This document shows, piece after piece, positions 13,004 to 24,199 of a stretch of 64,000 nucleotides of DNA. Below the pieces are notes generated by a model. It was given only the letters and a program-made list of their open reading frames with translations. It did not search any database and was not told where the DNA came from. The translations under genes and the position numbers were made by a program. Each line of letters opens with the position of its first letter. Position 1 is the first letter of the stretch. This DNA comes from Selaginella tamariscina (Eukaryota > Streptophyta > Lycopodiopsida > Selaginellales > Selaginellaceae). The stretch covers positions 210,655-274,654 of the forward strand of contig PUQB01000178.1 of the NCBI GenBank assembly GCA_003024785.1. The letters are read 5' to 3'.

Positions 13004-13877
13004 CTGTTTGCGCTATCAAAAGTTGAGTTGCTCGGGTTCCAACTTTGCCCAGTACTTACTCCTGCATAATTTATTCCATATCATGTCAATGTTATGTATA
13101 TACAGATTATACACGATGTTTACAAACACAATCTATCTATTTAAATATGTGTGTGCAAAATGCATTGTATGTATGCTGCATTTGATCTACCACTGTCGTT
13201 ACTCGATATACTCACGCGATTATATGCGCGTGTTCATGTCGCTGACGGAGATTACTCGATCAAAAGATGTGTCACTGACCGTCCATGTTTGATTTTCTAA
13301 ATGTATCATGAGACATATATGTGTGTAGCCCAGTTATGCGGTGCATTTGATCCGCTAGTCCATGGCAACAGATATACAATATGTATATATGTTTGTGCAC
13401 AACTCATTTTGTCATAAAAACATTTAGTTTAACGATGTACTCTTCCTAATTATATACACTTGGGTACACTTATGTTGTGTGTATATATACCGGAGGTAAG
13501 ATCATATGCAGCATGTGTGTGTGCACATATAGGCATTATATGTGTTGGATTTAATTTTACCAGCATCGCTACTCCCAACAATATATATGTGTGTATGCCT
13601 ATCATTTGATCTTACCTGTGTCGCTACTCCATGGCGATCCTGGATTATTGCCTTCAGGCGGCTTGTAATTGGGATTGGGCCATGTTCTACCGATTCTCGC
13701 CCTGCATACAGTTGACGAGCTCCCAGACTGCCATAGAACCCTCAACTGCCCACTGAACGGCTGAAATTTCAAACCTTGTGCTTCTTTTTCAGTACCTGCA
13801 GAGCGGAGGAGTCCGGAAGATGAAGGCGATGGCGCCTGCAAGCCCGCAATCTGTGTCACCATGGCGCCAAGCAGCAT
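11397..13877 (-). CDS. Unrecognised GKTWPNPNYK-repeat protein, possibly plastid-targeted
   Basis: I do not recognise this protein. Exon 1 (13877-13616) begins MLLGAMVTQIAGLQAPSP, Ser/Ala/Arg-rich with few acidic residues, like a transit peptide, then reads RIGRTWPNPNYKPPEGNNPG. Exon 2 (about 13071-13014) reads TGQSWNPSNSTFDSA. Exon 3 (about 12947-12808) is Ala/Thr-rich. Exon 4 (12735-12476), exon 5 (about 12204-11965) and exon 6 (about 11608-11397) carry repeats of G-K-T-W-P-N-P-N-Y-K-(P/G) with Gly/Lys/Ser spacers, at least seven in all, and a stop after GENPWNV. There is no Cys/His cluster and no recognisable enzyme motif. Exon phases join cleanly (G|V, R, D). Frames slip by one base near 12023 (an extra base at GGCCCA) and near 12640. 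The splice donors after exons 1 and 3 are good. Divergent from the RNF10-like gene. Confidence 0.75.
13160..13645. repeat. Partial copies of the exon 1 donor junction inside intron 1
   Basis: The exon 1 end/donor (13606-13645; plus strand CATTTGATCTTACCTGTGTC then GCTACTCCATGG) has diverged partial copies at about 13178-13212, 13241-13265, 13340-13370 and 13550-13580 (for example CATTTGATCTACCACTGTC). These look like decayed tandem duplications of a splice junction. Confidence 0.55.
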
Positions 13878-14344
13878 TTCTTCATATGAACTAGGGTTTT
13901 AGATGGATAGATATCCCACACAAATATCTGCGCTAAACCGATTAATAATATGTTTTGATATGTATTATAGCTTTGGTAATATATATATATATCTGTGTGT
14001 GTGTGTGTGTGTGTGTGTGATTTAACATTATCAGCACACACATTGTTCAGCTGTTGCTCCATAATCATATTTATGAGATTCAGAATGTATTACGTATATG
14101 TATACACCTCTGTCTCACGCTCTCTCTCACACACACACATCTAGAACTTTTCTCTCTCTCACACACACACACATCTAAACTTTTTCTCTCTCTCTCACAC
14201 ACACACATCTGGAACTTCTTCTCCCGTCTTGTATGTAATTAGTGATTTGAATTTCTTAATTGTGATAAACCCTAACGGACCAGAGGAGCGAAGAAGGGCG
14301 ACGGACAGCAATCGGGTGAGTTGTCGGGCGATTTCTAGCATTTC
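13878..14344. promoter_or_regulatory. Divergent intergenic region between the WPNPNYK gene and the RNF10-like gene
   Basis: 467 bp separate two opposed start codons. Contains (TA)n-(TG)n at 13980-14019 and alternating (CT)n/(CA)n at 14120-14215. Both promoters and 5' UTRs must lie here. I see no specific factor site I would defend. Confidence 0.6.
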
Positions 14345-17300
14345 ATGTCCAGTGCGACCACACCTGCATCCGGATCGACTGCAGCTCGTCGACACATCAA
14401 TCAGTCTCCCGTTTCAGTCCATGGCGACTTCCCAGATTCATCCCCTGTTCATGCCGCAGCATCAGCGGTGGATTCAATCGGTGCAAATAACCGCGCGCTC
14501 AATCCTCTTGCCAGAGAGTTCGTTCCAGGTAGGGCAAGCTCATATCTTTGTGTGCGATTTTGACTATGTGATTGTAGGAGACGAGGCTTCAGCGCCAAAG
14601 AATTCAACTGGAAATGTAAGTTGTCCATAATATACAAGCATTTGCACATAGTAGAAGGAAAATACGCATACGAAATTCTCTTATGTTATACACACGCCTA
14701 CGGGAGTTCGTATTTGTACAATGGAACTTTGCATAACGCCGATACACACCACACACACACACACACACACGCATATGAAATTATAATGACAATGTGTGGC
14801 ATGTATGTGTTTCCGTATACATGTGTGTCTGTTAAATTCTATCTAAAGCTCGCTTTTGATTTGAGATAATAACATAATTTATTCTTTAAGCACTGATTTG
14901 TTATCAATCAGGACCAGGAGCATCCCAAACCGGACAGAAACAGTGGGGTGAAAGTTCCCAGTGTGGAGACTTTCCGGTCAACAATCTGGTCACCATGTCA
15001 GCCAAACTGGGCTAGCAGCGGCTCTGAAGAACTCCCATGAACAGGGAAAGAGAACAGGGCATGAACAGACATCAGCTTCATCATCACGTCGTGGACAAAG
15101 CTGGAATGCAAACCATTTGCTCAACTTCCAGTATGATCGCCATGATCGCCAGTCTATACAACGAGCTCCACCACGCAGGTAATCTACTCTTCACTTACGT
15201 GCATATATAGATGTATATATTGACAGAGAGGGTCCACGCCTCAGTCACTGCGGTAGCCGGGGCACACCCTGGGATTCCAGTAACTACATACTGATAAAAT
15301 CAATGCAGGAAACAACCAAAGCCACAAGCATACGACAAGGAGCTTTTCTTACAAGCGAACTTCCGGTTCCTGGTTTCTGACATGGGCGACTATCTGGAGA
15401 ACAGCACCGATCCTGACAAAATGCTAGAATGGGAAGACATAGCTCTGGTCGAGCTTTCATCAACGGTAGGGGTGTTTTGGGTGCATATATGTTTATGCTT
15501 GTAATGCTGGCATGATCTGTATCCTCTCCCTAGTTCCAATCCAATGTCCGATATGTTTGGATAGCCCTCCGTTGTGTCCGCAGATTACATCATGGACATG
15601 TGTTCTGCTTTCCATGTATTTTGCGCTACTTGTTGTCTGGACAAGACGAGAATAGGCGGGATCACTGGAAAAAATGTCCACTTGTTTTACCATGACTTCT
15701 ACCAAGGTGCCTATCTGTGTTATATCATTTTAGTTTATATACGTACATACATAGATATACACATATACACACACACACACATACAGATATATATGTGTGT
15801 ATGTGTGTGTGAGCATATTATAATTTGATCTGTCTTACAGACATGCTGATATATGTACCTTGTTAATATGAAGCCTTTTTGCATAATATCCTTGTGTATA
15901 GTATCATTACATGTGTGTATGTTTCGCATATATTAATTCCTGGAAAACTTATACAGGAGCTTCGTACAGTGTACATTCACAATGTAAAACAGTACAATAT
16001 GGGGGACGAAATAAGTTTGACACTACTCACCCGTGCAAAAAACTCTGTGATACCTTTTCAATGCCATGAGGCTTCAAGCCAACCTGCATGCGGACGCTGC
16101 CATTTATACTCAAAGTTCACCTTAACTTCGGATATAAAGGAACTCACGAATAATGCAATCTCAGAATTAACAGCGTTTTCTGAGAAAGGTAATTATATTC
16201 ATTTTCTATACAAAACAACCTCTATATTATAATATAATCGCATTATATCTAGAATATGGAACAATTGATTTGTATAGCTGGTTACGGGTATAGATAGTAG
16301 ATCTTATATGCATGTAATGAATGACGTGTTTATGCCAATGTGGTTATCCATTTTTTTATTATTTTAGTTTGTTATGCTATATATATGTATATGTATATGT
16401 ATGATATATGTATGATACACAATGTTTTGTATAGCAAGAGATACTGAGGAGCTGGAGCTGCTTCCATACGTATTTGCGGCTATCGATCAACTTAAGAAGA
16501 GAAAGGCATATTGGGACGACCATCGTACAATGGAATTCATTTCTAGCAGTCCTCCCGTACGACAGAGAATAATGGCACAGGCTAAAGCAGGTTATACTAA
16601 ACTTCCAGGAGTGGAAGTAGCAAATGATCCCGTGAAACACTCTGAGGTACGCTTGCATCCGACTTCGTGTGTGTGTGTGTGTGCGTATATATATGTTTTG
16701 GTGGAATATGTATTTATACTTGTATGTTGTTAAACTGTAAGATCGTATTTTTATAAGAGCGTCTGGGTGTAATGGACATTATTGAAGCCCCGGACCACAT
16801 AAGAACATTTAAGATTGATATGTATATCTATAGATATCTTAAGATAATTATCGAGTGATGTTATTATTAATGTAAGACAAATAGCTGCGTATGTACGTGT
16901 ATCTTGTGTCTATATTATTGTGTGCCGCGTGCGTTTAGTGTCTGATAATGGTTTCTCAGAAGCAAGAAAAGACATGTTCTACCTATCGAATAAATCCATT
17001 TACTGATGAGAAGGTGCTTATCCATCGTAAGACAGTGGAAACTTTAGCAGAAGACGTACCTGATGAATGGGAGTCTTTATTATCTTCTGTGCCTGTTAAG
17101 CATGAGACCGCTGCTGCCAGTCCTCCCATCAAACAGGAAGATACTGATTTCTACAGCTTTTATCAGGTGTGTGTGTGTGTGTGTGTGTGTGTGTCTTCTC
17201 TCTTCTCTACCTGTGGTATGTATGCAGGCTTCAGATGGACAACTGATTATATTGCATCCCGTAAGCATGAAGTGTTTGGTCCATCATTATGGATCGTACA

Positions 17301-18694
17301 AGTCATTACCTTCTAGGTACTCTCCTAAAAATTAAAGTGATTATAATTTTGTTACTGTAATATACACTAAAATTAACTTTTAAGTAGTCTTTCTAACTTG
17401 AGTTTTTCAGCCTCCAAGGGAAAATACTTGAACTGGAAAGTGTTGTACAAACTGAAGCATCGAGAAGACGGCATAAATACCTGAGTCATTTGCCTCTCAC
17501 CAGCTCGTTTCAAGTACGTTTAATATATATTAACCTAAAAATCTCTCTCTCTCACTGTATATGTATGTTTCTTAAATTGTTTTGTTTAGCTTTGCGAGAT
17601 AGATGTTTTTAAGATTCTGCCGAAAGCTTTACTGGCTCCTTTTACCGAGGAACTAAATGCTCGTGAAAGTCGCAGGCAACGAAGATTCAAACAGGTCTAT
17701 ACAATTCATATATATATATAGACACACAAAAGATACACTACCGCATGCGATATGTTTAATCAACTTCAAAGTATTATTCATATGTTAGTTATATGTTACT
17801 ATATTACGCTTTAATGATTATATGTCATATTCATTTTGCAGGAAAAGAAGCTCAAGTCGGCTGAGGAGAAAGCAGCTGTGAAACACGTGCCGCCTTCTCC
17901 CGAAGACTTCGTAGCCATTATGCAGGCACTACAGGAGGATGATGTTCCAAGTAATGATCCGTTTGCAGGTAATTATATTCAAGAGTCTATATATATAAAT
18001 ATAGATATATCGACCATCGCATATATGCTCTCGTAACATTTTTGTACATACAGAGATACTACATCTTTGTATATACTAATACTATATGTTTAGTGAATCA
18101 CATATAAATGTTCAAGCTATGTTATAGAAAATTTCACATCGTTGGTTCTTATATACTTTATACGTGAATGGAAATAAATACGTACGAGTTAGATTAATAA
18201 GGGTTTGCAGATCTTGGTGTTCAGTCACCAAGCGTGGTGGCACCTCCTGTAGAAGACAGGAAGTTGTTTTCGCGTGTAACACAGCTAGGGTTTGCTGCTG
18301 GCCATGATGCACCTGATCTCTTGAACGTGTCATCTGATAGTCCTTCAAACCGGCCAAGTAAACCGTCTCCATGGAAACCTGCATCGGAAGCTGGTAAGCA
18401 GTGCATTTCTTGCATACTCGGTATATATGTATTGTGTACAGTGTATGTGTAGGTGTATATACTAGGACACACGTATATACTGGTACTACTAGTACATGCT
18501 TGCGTGTGTGCATATACATAATACACTACACACATGGTGTTTTAGCAGGAACTAGTGGAGGACGAGGTTCATTGTCGTTCGCAGATGTTATACAGAGGGA
18601 GAAGGACAAGAGTCCAGAGGGTACAGGTAAAAGCTCCAAAGGGAAGAAGCCCACGCGAGTTTTGTTATCTACCGCTGGTGGAAGAAGATACTGA
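14345..18694 (+). CDS. RNF10-type RING finger E3 ubiquitin ligase with N-terminal PAM2 motif
   Basis: Homologous along its length to RNF10, which in animals ubiquitinates small-subunit ribosomal proteins. Exon 1 (14345-14529) ends in LNPLAREFVP, a PAM2 motif (poly(A)-binding protein MLLE ligand). Later exons read NANHLLNFQYDR (about 15130), KELFLQANFRFLVSD (about 15340), CPICLDSPP (about 15546, start of the C3HC4 RING), GHVFCFPCILRYLLSG (about 15593), SFYQASDGQLIILHPV (17150-17260), YLSHLPLTSSFQ (about 17480-17512) and FADVIQREKDKSPEG near the C-terminus, stop at 18692-18694. Frame slips occur in exon 3 (14950-15040) and twice within the RING exon (about 15590 and 15685-15700), so the RING is not open as written. 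The neighbouring DUF3223 gene follows on the same strand. Function in this plant is inferred from the family. Confidence 0.9.
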
Positions 18695-19037
18695 AACGTA
18701 AGTTCTTTGATTCTCTTATGTCTCTATACGTGTAGTTTTAGGAACTCATATGACTTATTGTTAAGTTATCATATCTATCCGTCAAAATACTTCTATATGT
18801 ATACAACTGTATGTGCATACTTGTGTGTGTGTGTGTGTGCTTCTGATCTTGAAGGTATAATTTCTAGTCAATTTTGCCGGGTGTTGTACAGGAAGTCCAA
18901 GATATAGTTTTTGTTATCTACTGGAAGAGAATACATGTAAGTTTTGTTTCCTGTATTAATATATAACTACTCGAAAGATTTTCAGCTACATGCAATGGTT
19001 TAGAACTACTGTGTGGAATTTGTCTCAACATATCTCG

Positions 19038-19081
<44 letters not shown>

Positions 19082-19270
19082 TGTGTGTGTGAAAGAGAGA
19101 GAGAGACACGTTATCAGGGACACCGATCAGATGTCACAGACAAGATTTTTAATATGTTCATTCAGGAATTTAACATTTGAACAAAAGTTAACGGTTGGAT
19201 ATTATCTATTCAATCCCGAGAATATACTATTGCTACAGTTCTAAACCCTAAAGCCTTAGGGTCTGCAGCT
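18695..19270. other. Spacer between RNF10-like and EMB514-like genes
   Basis: Probably the 3' UTR of the upstream gene and the promoter of the next. Contains (GT)n at 19041-19091 followed by (GA)n. An almost repeated phrase near 18655-18700 and 18900-18935 (TTTTGTTATCTAC ... GGAAGA) suggests a small duplication of the gene end. Confidence 0.5.
19041..19091. repeat. (GT)n microsatellite
   Basis: About 25 GT units with one interruption, followed by (GA)n. Lies between the RNF10-like and DUF3223 genes. Confidence 0.95.
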
Positions 19271-20910
19271 ATGGAGGTGAAGCGCAAACGCGAGGAGGAC
19301 GCCGCGGCTTCAGAGGTAGACGCGCCAATGTCGACGTCCAAGCGAAGAAAGCAAAGTCCGATGCCGCCGTAGGTGCAGATGCAGCTGAAGCTCCAGCCGT
19401 AGCTGCAGATCCCGCCGAAGCCGAAGCTATAGCTTCCAAATCCGAAGAAAACCAAGAAATCGGTACGCACGCATCATACATATACACTGAAATCTCAAGA
19501 AAACAGCAATTCATATATAACATACTGGTGCAGATGATCAAAAGTCGAAGATAGCAAAAAGTCCGTGGATCCTGTCAAGTTGGGGCCGAAGGTTTTCAAT
19601 GCGGCATTGGAGATGTTTGGGTACTTTTACGATCTTCTTCACGACTGGCGCCTCGATCATGACTTCAACGAGGTCGGTTTGTCCAAATTTTCACTTTTAG
19701 TTGTAGAATAGTACCATACAAATAAGATTAGGTGTGTGTGTGTGTGTGTGTGCGTACGGATAGTTTAGTTAGTTATTGTTGTTATCAATTATCTAATCGC
19801 ATAGCGATGTATAACACGCACATTTTAAGACTTATACACACGCTATGTTTATTTGCAAGGTAATTGTATGCTTCAATAGGGCCAATGATGTTATTTATTA
19901 TAACTTACCTACATTGTCTGAAATTCATGACTTTGATATAGATGTTTCTGAGGCCTTTCATTAACATGGCTGTGAGATGATGATACATTTCTCAGATCTT
20001 TCATGACTGACTGAACAATCAGACTACAATTATCTGATCACACAGTTATATGTATTCTTATAGTATTTAATGCAACGTCGATGATGAGATTGCATATATG
20101 AGCCTAGCAGGAACTTGCGGACTGAGGTACTTTTGTCCCAGCCTGCTATGGCAAAGCTTAATGTGCCGAAATGCTAATCTGAGACGACAGTATGCATTCA
20201 TGTATGTGTATATATTTGTAGTGGGTATTTCAGTAGCCTGTTTTTTATACGTCATTTTATTTCATATTGTCAAGATGATATTGCATTATATGAGCCTTGC
20301 AGGAACTTGTGCACTGAGGTACTTTCGTACCCAGCCTGCAATGGCAAAGTTAATGTGCCAAAATGCTATCTGAGATTACATATCTTATCTGGCTGCCTTT
20401 GTACATATGTATGCCAAGGATGAGATTGCATTATATGAGCCTTGCAGGAACTTGCGCATTGAGGTACTTTTGTACCCAGCCTGCAATGGCAAAGTTTAAT
20501 GTGCCAAAATGCTAATCTGAGGCATTATGTATAACTTTTGTTTGCATATAATAAATATGTATATGCATATGTATCTATATCTTTATAGAACGTCTTTTGT
20601 TATGCAGTATGAACACATGATACTAACGGATCTGGTCAATAAGGGGCATTCAGATCCAACGACCAAGATTGGACCAGGCATCACGGCATTTCAGGTGCGA
20701 CACCATCCTAGATGGCGCTCACGCTGCTACTACCTGATGCGTACGGACGGTAGCATGGACGACTTCAGCTACCGTAAGTGCGTGGACAAGCTTATGCCTC
20801 TTCCTCCCGAGCTCTTTAATCAAAGTGGCAGCGTGAACCTTGAGGTGATTTTTGGACCTGGCGCTCAAGGTATATCCTTTTTGATAAGATCAAAAAATTA
20901 GATACACAAC

Positions 20911-20952
<42 letters not shown>

Positions 20953-21703
20953 CACACACACACACACACACACACACATTGGCCTTCGATATCTTCTGCA
21001 TACGTGCATTAGCACTAAATTTTTTTAATATGATTTTAAAATAGAACTGTGTGTAACGTTTGTTTACCTATATTATACAGATGTGGAGAAGTATGCATAA
21101 TATACAAACGCACACACATAGTATATTTAATCTTCATGTTATCCTCCATCTATATGCTTCTAGTAAATCTATGGTTGCATATCATTATACGAGTACAAAG
21201 ACATGATATATATATATATAGCCCTATTGCATCGGATATACTTCTCTTACATATATTTATGTAGAGAGAGATGCATATGCGTTTTATAAATATGTTTATC
21301 TTTGGGGGTGCTTGTGGGTGTTCGTTAAACTTCTCTATGCAAACGTTCAAAACCATAGAGCATTCATCTAAACTATATGCATATATATATACACTTGGTA
21401 TATGGATATGCCAAGCTGAAATAAGTAAATATAATATTCACATGTATATATTGGTGTATTAACCTTTTCTGTATTCATATGCACATTATTTATTTATGTT
21501 TGTTTTAGATATGCATACACACACACACACACACTGCTGATATAATGTGTTATTGCTTGAAATAGGTAGGGAGAACAGGCGGGGGGCATAGCAAGGGTGG
21601 AGCAGGGCGTTCAAACCGTGGTGGTTATGGCGGTGGAAGGGGCGGCCGTGGTGGCGGTCAACGCGGCGGTCGTGGTGGTCATCGCGGTCGAAGGGGTCGT
21701 TGA
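19271..21703 (+). CDS. DUF3223 (DCL/EMB514-type) protein with C-terminal RGG tail
   Basis: Exon 1 (19271-19463) encodes a Lys/Arg/Glu/Ala-rich N-terminus beginning MEVKRKREEDAAASEVDA. Exon 2 (19534-19671) reads KLGPKVFNAALEMFGYFYD then LLHDWRLDHDFNE. Exon 3 (about 20608-20867) reads YEHMILTDLVNKGH, KIGPGITAFQVRHHP and DGSMDDFSYRKCVDKLMPLP. Together these form the DUF3223 domain known from EMB514 and the DCL plastid rRNA-processing protein. The last exon (from about 21569, acceptor ..ATAGGTAG) encodes GRTGGGHSKGG followed by Arg-Gly-Gly repeats to the stop at 21701-21703. The basic N-terminus and RGG tail suggest a nuclear/nucleolar RNA-binding protein rather than a plastid one (inference). 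One-base slips lie in exon 1 (about 19335-19365) and in the A5 run of exon 2 (about 19557). Intron 2 carries snoRNA-like copies. Confidence 0.85.
20076..20188 (+). ncRNA. Box C/D snoRNA-like sequence, copy 1
   Basis: Inside intron 2 of the DUF3223 gene. A perfect C box ATGATGA sits at 20081-20087 and a D box CTGA at 20179-20182. The flanking terminal stem pairs GTCG (20077-20080) with CGAC (20185-20188). An internal CTGA at 20122-20125 could be a D' box. The spacing of about 92 nt between boxes fits plant intronic C/D snoRNAs. I did not identify the rRNA or snRNA target. Confidence 0.6.
20274..20373 (+). ncRNA. Box C/D snoRNA-like sequence, copy 2 (weaker C box)
   Basis: Nearly identical to copy 1 over about 100 bp (TGAGCCTTGCAGGAACTTG ... 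ATGCTATCTGA). D box CTGA is at 20370-20373 and an internal CTGA is kept. The C box is shortened (GATGATATT), and no clear terminal stem is seen, so this copy may be inactive. Confidence 0.45.
20411..20525 (+). ncRNA. Box C/D snoRNA-like sequence, copy 3
   Basis: Same core as copies 1 and 2. The C box AGGATGA has one mismatch to RTGATGA, and the D box CTGA is at 20517-20520. A terminal stem pairs ATGCC (20411-20415) with GGCAT (20521-20525), different in sequence from copy 1 but in the same place. The internal D' position reads TTGA. Confidence 0.5.
20909..20980. repeat. (TA)n then (CA)n microsatellite in the DUF3223 gene intron 3
   Basis: About 20 TA units followed shortly by about 13 CA units. 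Confidence 0.95.
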
Positions 21704-22329
21704 TTGATAGTTTTGCAGCTGGTGAGTATACCCGCATTTCTAATTAATATCTTAAAAATTATTTTATATCAGCGTTTACACCATGTTCACCAATGGTGAC
21801 AGGAAAAGCACTCATAGATAATACGAAATTTTTCTTTACTAACGAATGCCATTCTCATTTAGATATATATACACATACATCTATATCACTAAGTTTGTTT
21901 AGGCAAAGTCATCTGGTTCTGATACGTCATAGTACTTATCAAAAATGACACCAAATGAACATAATTTCTTAAAATTTACCAAAATGGATGTGTTGAGCGT
22001 GTTAAGTATATATATGTATTTAGAAGATATAAATTAAAAACATGGGTTAATTAATTTCATCGGTATACACGTTATTAAATACTTTTTTTGTCCTCAGTTT
22101 CCCAATTATTTTAATTAATTATGACTAATAGTTGGACGGTCCAACGTTGTGTCTTTCATGCTGCATAGTAATTTGCCATTCAAATGCATGGTAAGAATAA
22201 ACGTTGTTATTTAATTTAAAACTATTAAAAATTATAACTCTTTAAAACTATTAAAAATTATAACTCTTTAGCACATCTCTCCTTCTGTGCAGATTAATAC
22301 ATAAAATCTTGTTGAAATTCATGTCTTTC
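21704..22329. other. AT-rich spacer after the DUF3223 gene
   Basis: No coding exon. A short tandem duplication of AAAACTATTAAAAATTATAA plus CTCTTTA occurs at 22219-22272. The palindromic phrase CCATTCAAATGCATGG occurs at 22178 and again at 25129, so it brackets the transposon region. Confidence 0.5.
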
Positions 22330-24095
22330 AGTTTGTTTGGTGTTGAAACATGTCAAATGTTTTTAGTTTTAAAAGGCTTTTATCAATATCTTTGATGTCA
22401 TTTTGCCTCTTGAAATCTCTTTCACATTCCATTTGAATTGTTAATAACTTACCACATCCTTGTAAACATCTAAGTAACAATTCCAACCCTAAGTGCATGA
22501 CCTCATTAATACCCTTGTCACAAAGTTGAAAACCTGTCTCAAACACTTCTCTTGCCTAGTGGTTACATAATGCATTTGCCCAAATCTAGTATATGCAACC
22601 ATCTATTAATCATCCTTAGATATTGAGTAGTGCAAAATAGCTTTGTCATATCAAATAATTAAAAATTGTCCCTTGTAAACCTATCTTATAAATAATCGAA
22701 ACTAACTTTAACTAATCTTGTACTACACACACCATCTCACTCAGGTTTATGTCCAAGAGTAGAAGCATCACTATGTGCTAAATATGTTGAATCCACTTGA
22801 ATCCACATAACTTTGCTTCTTTAACATGTTCAAGAAAGCTATAATATGCTTTACACTCTCTCAAACGAGACACTTAAGAATATGGATATTATTGTTGGAA
22901 TTATTTGTTGAGAATGTTGATTATGTAAGGATGTCAGCTAATAAGTGCAATAATTGTCTCTATTAGCCTAAATGCTTTTAGCATTTGCCCCTCTCTGTCA
23001 CCCACATAGCTAGGACTAGGCATCAACTTCACAACTCTAACCACCATTTCACCATATAATCATCTCACGTTGTGTACCCAAAGGAGTTCCAAGGCTCCAA
23101 CAAACATCTTTTCCAACTCAAGTAGTTGTTTCATGCCTCTTGGTTAACCTTCCAATATAGCTTCCACTTCTCTCACAATCTTTTTCATTAAAGCATCATT
23201 AGTTATTAGTGTTTCCTTGTGTGCCACACAATGCACTGGGATGAGATGTGGCAAATCCCTTTTCAACTAATTAATCAAGTCTGTATTACATCTTGTCATT
23301 GCTAAATAACCATCTATAACAATGGAAATCATTATGTTCATGGAGAGCCCCATCTCTTTCAAAATTCTTTTTATTACTGCATATAAGTTATTTGTTGTTC
23401 CATCTGAGGTTAATTAGTCTAAGGTATCTGGTTGTAAGGAGTTCTCTCTTTGCTCTCCAAGGTATTTCACATACAGGATCATGCAATGCTTCAATGTGTA
23501 TCAATGCTCTCGTTAAGCATGATAGAGAAGAATGGGCTTTGTTGTATCTCCATGAGAAGCTTTTTATAATAAGCCATGTGCTGCTGCCATGAAATCTTTG
23601 CCTACATAAATAAAATGAACTTAAGTTAAAAAGTTAAATATTAAATATAATTGCTCACTGGCAACAACAGTTGTGTATGCTGAGTATTTATTATTAACTA
23701 AAAGGTTTGGAGTGTTCATTAAGTGTAGGAAGCTGACAAGCTTTGCCAAGGGCTGCCTTCAAAGCGCACTTCATGACAGTCACAATCCTAAACTTCTTTT
23801 GTTCAACCATTGTGACAACATGATTTGTAATGATCTTCAAGTGCTAGCTTTTGAATGGATGTACTGCCATCCTTCCCAAATAGAGTTCCACAACCATGTT
23901 TCACAAACAATCTATAATCCTTTATTTCATTGACAAGGTAAACCCTCTTCTACTCATCTCTAAACTTCCTTTTGTTTTCTTTGTGACAGGGGCACTAGCA
24001 TTCTCTTCTCGAGTTTTAAGGTTTTTTAATGTTACATGTGTATTATCTTTCTTTGGCCTCCCCATCTACATTTCTCATATATAAGAACTAAGCGG
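22330..24095 (-). pseudogene. hAT-superfamily transposase remnant
   Basis: Minus-strand pieces, interrupted by stops, run right to left. Around 23220-23410 they read TSDGTTNNLYAVIKRIL, ISIVIDGYLAMTRCN and HLIPVHCVAHKETLITNDA. The last two resemble the (S)IVTDGA..MTG and P.L..VHCVAHR..LA segments of hAT transposases. Around 22330-22546 is an open C-terminal stretch (EVFETGFQLCDKGINEVMH). No intact frame remains. The family call rests on the two matching segments in order. Confidence 0.55.
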
Positions 24096-24199
24096 CATAA
24101 GTAAGCATAAGCGCATGTTGCCTGTACAGAAACCCAAAGAAGAAGATAAAAAAAAAGAGCAAATATACACATGACCAAATCTCAAGGGTTAGTTTAATC

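Noticed and set aside
21486..21737. Minus-strand open frame rich in His, Arg and Asp
   Set aside because: Antisense of the RGG exon of the DUF3223 gene.
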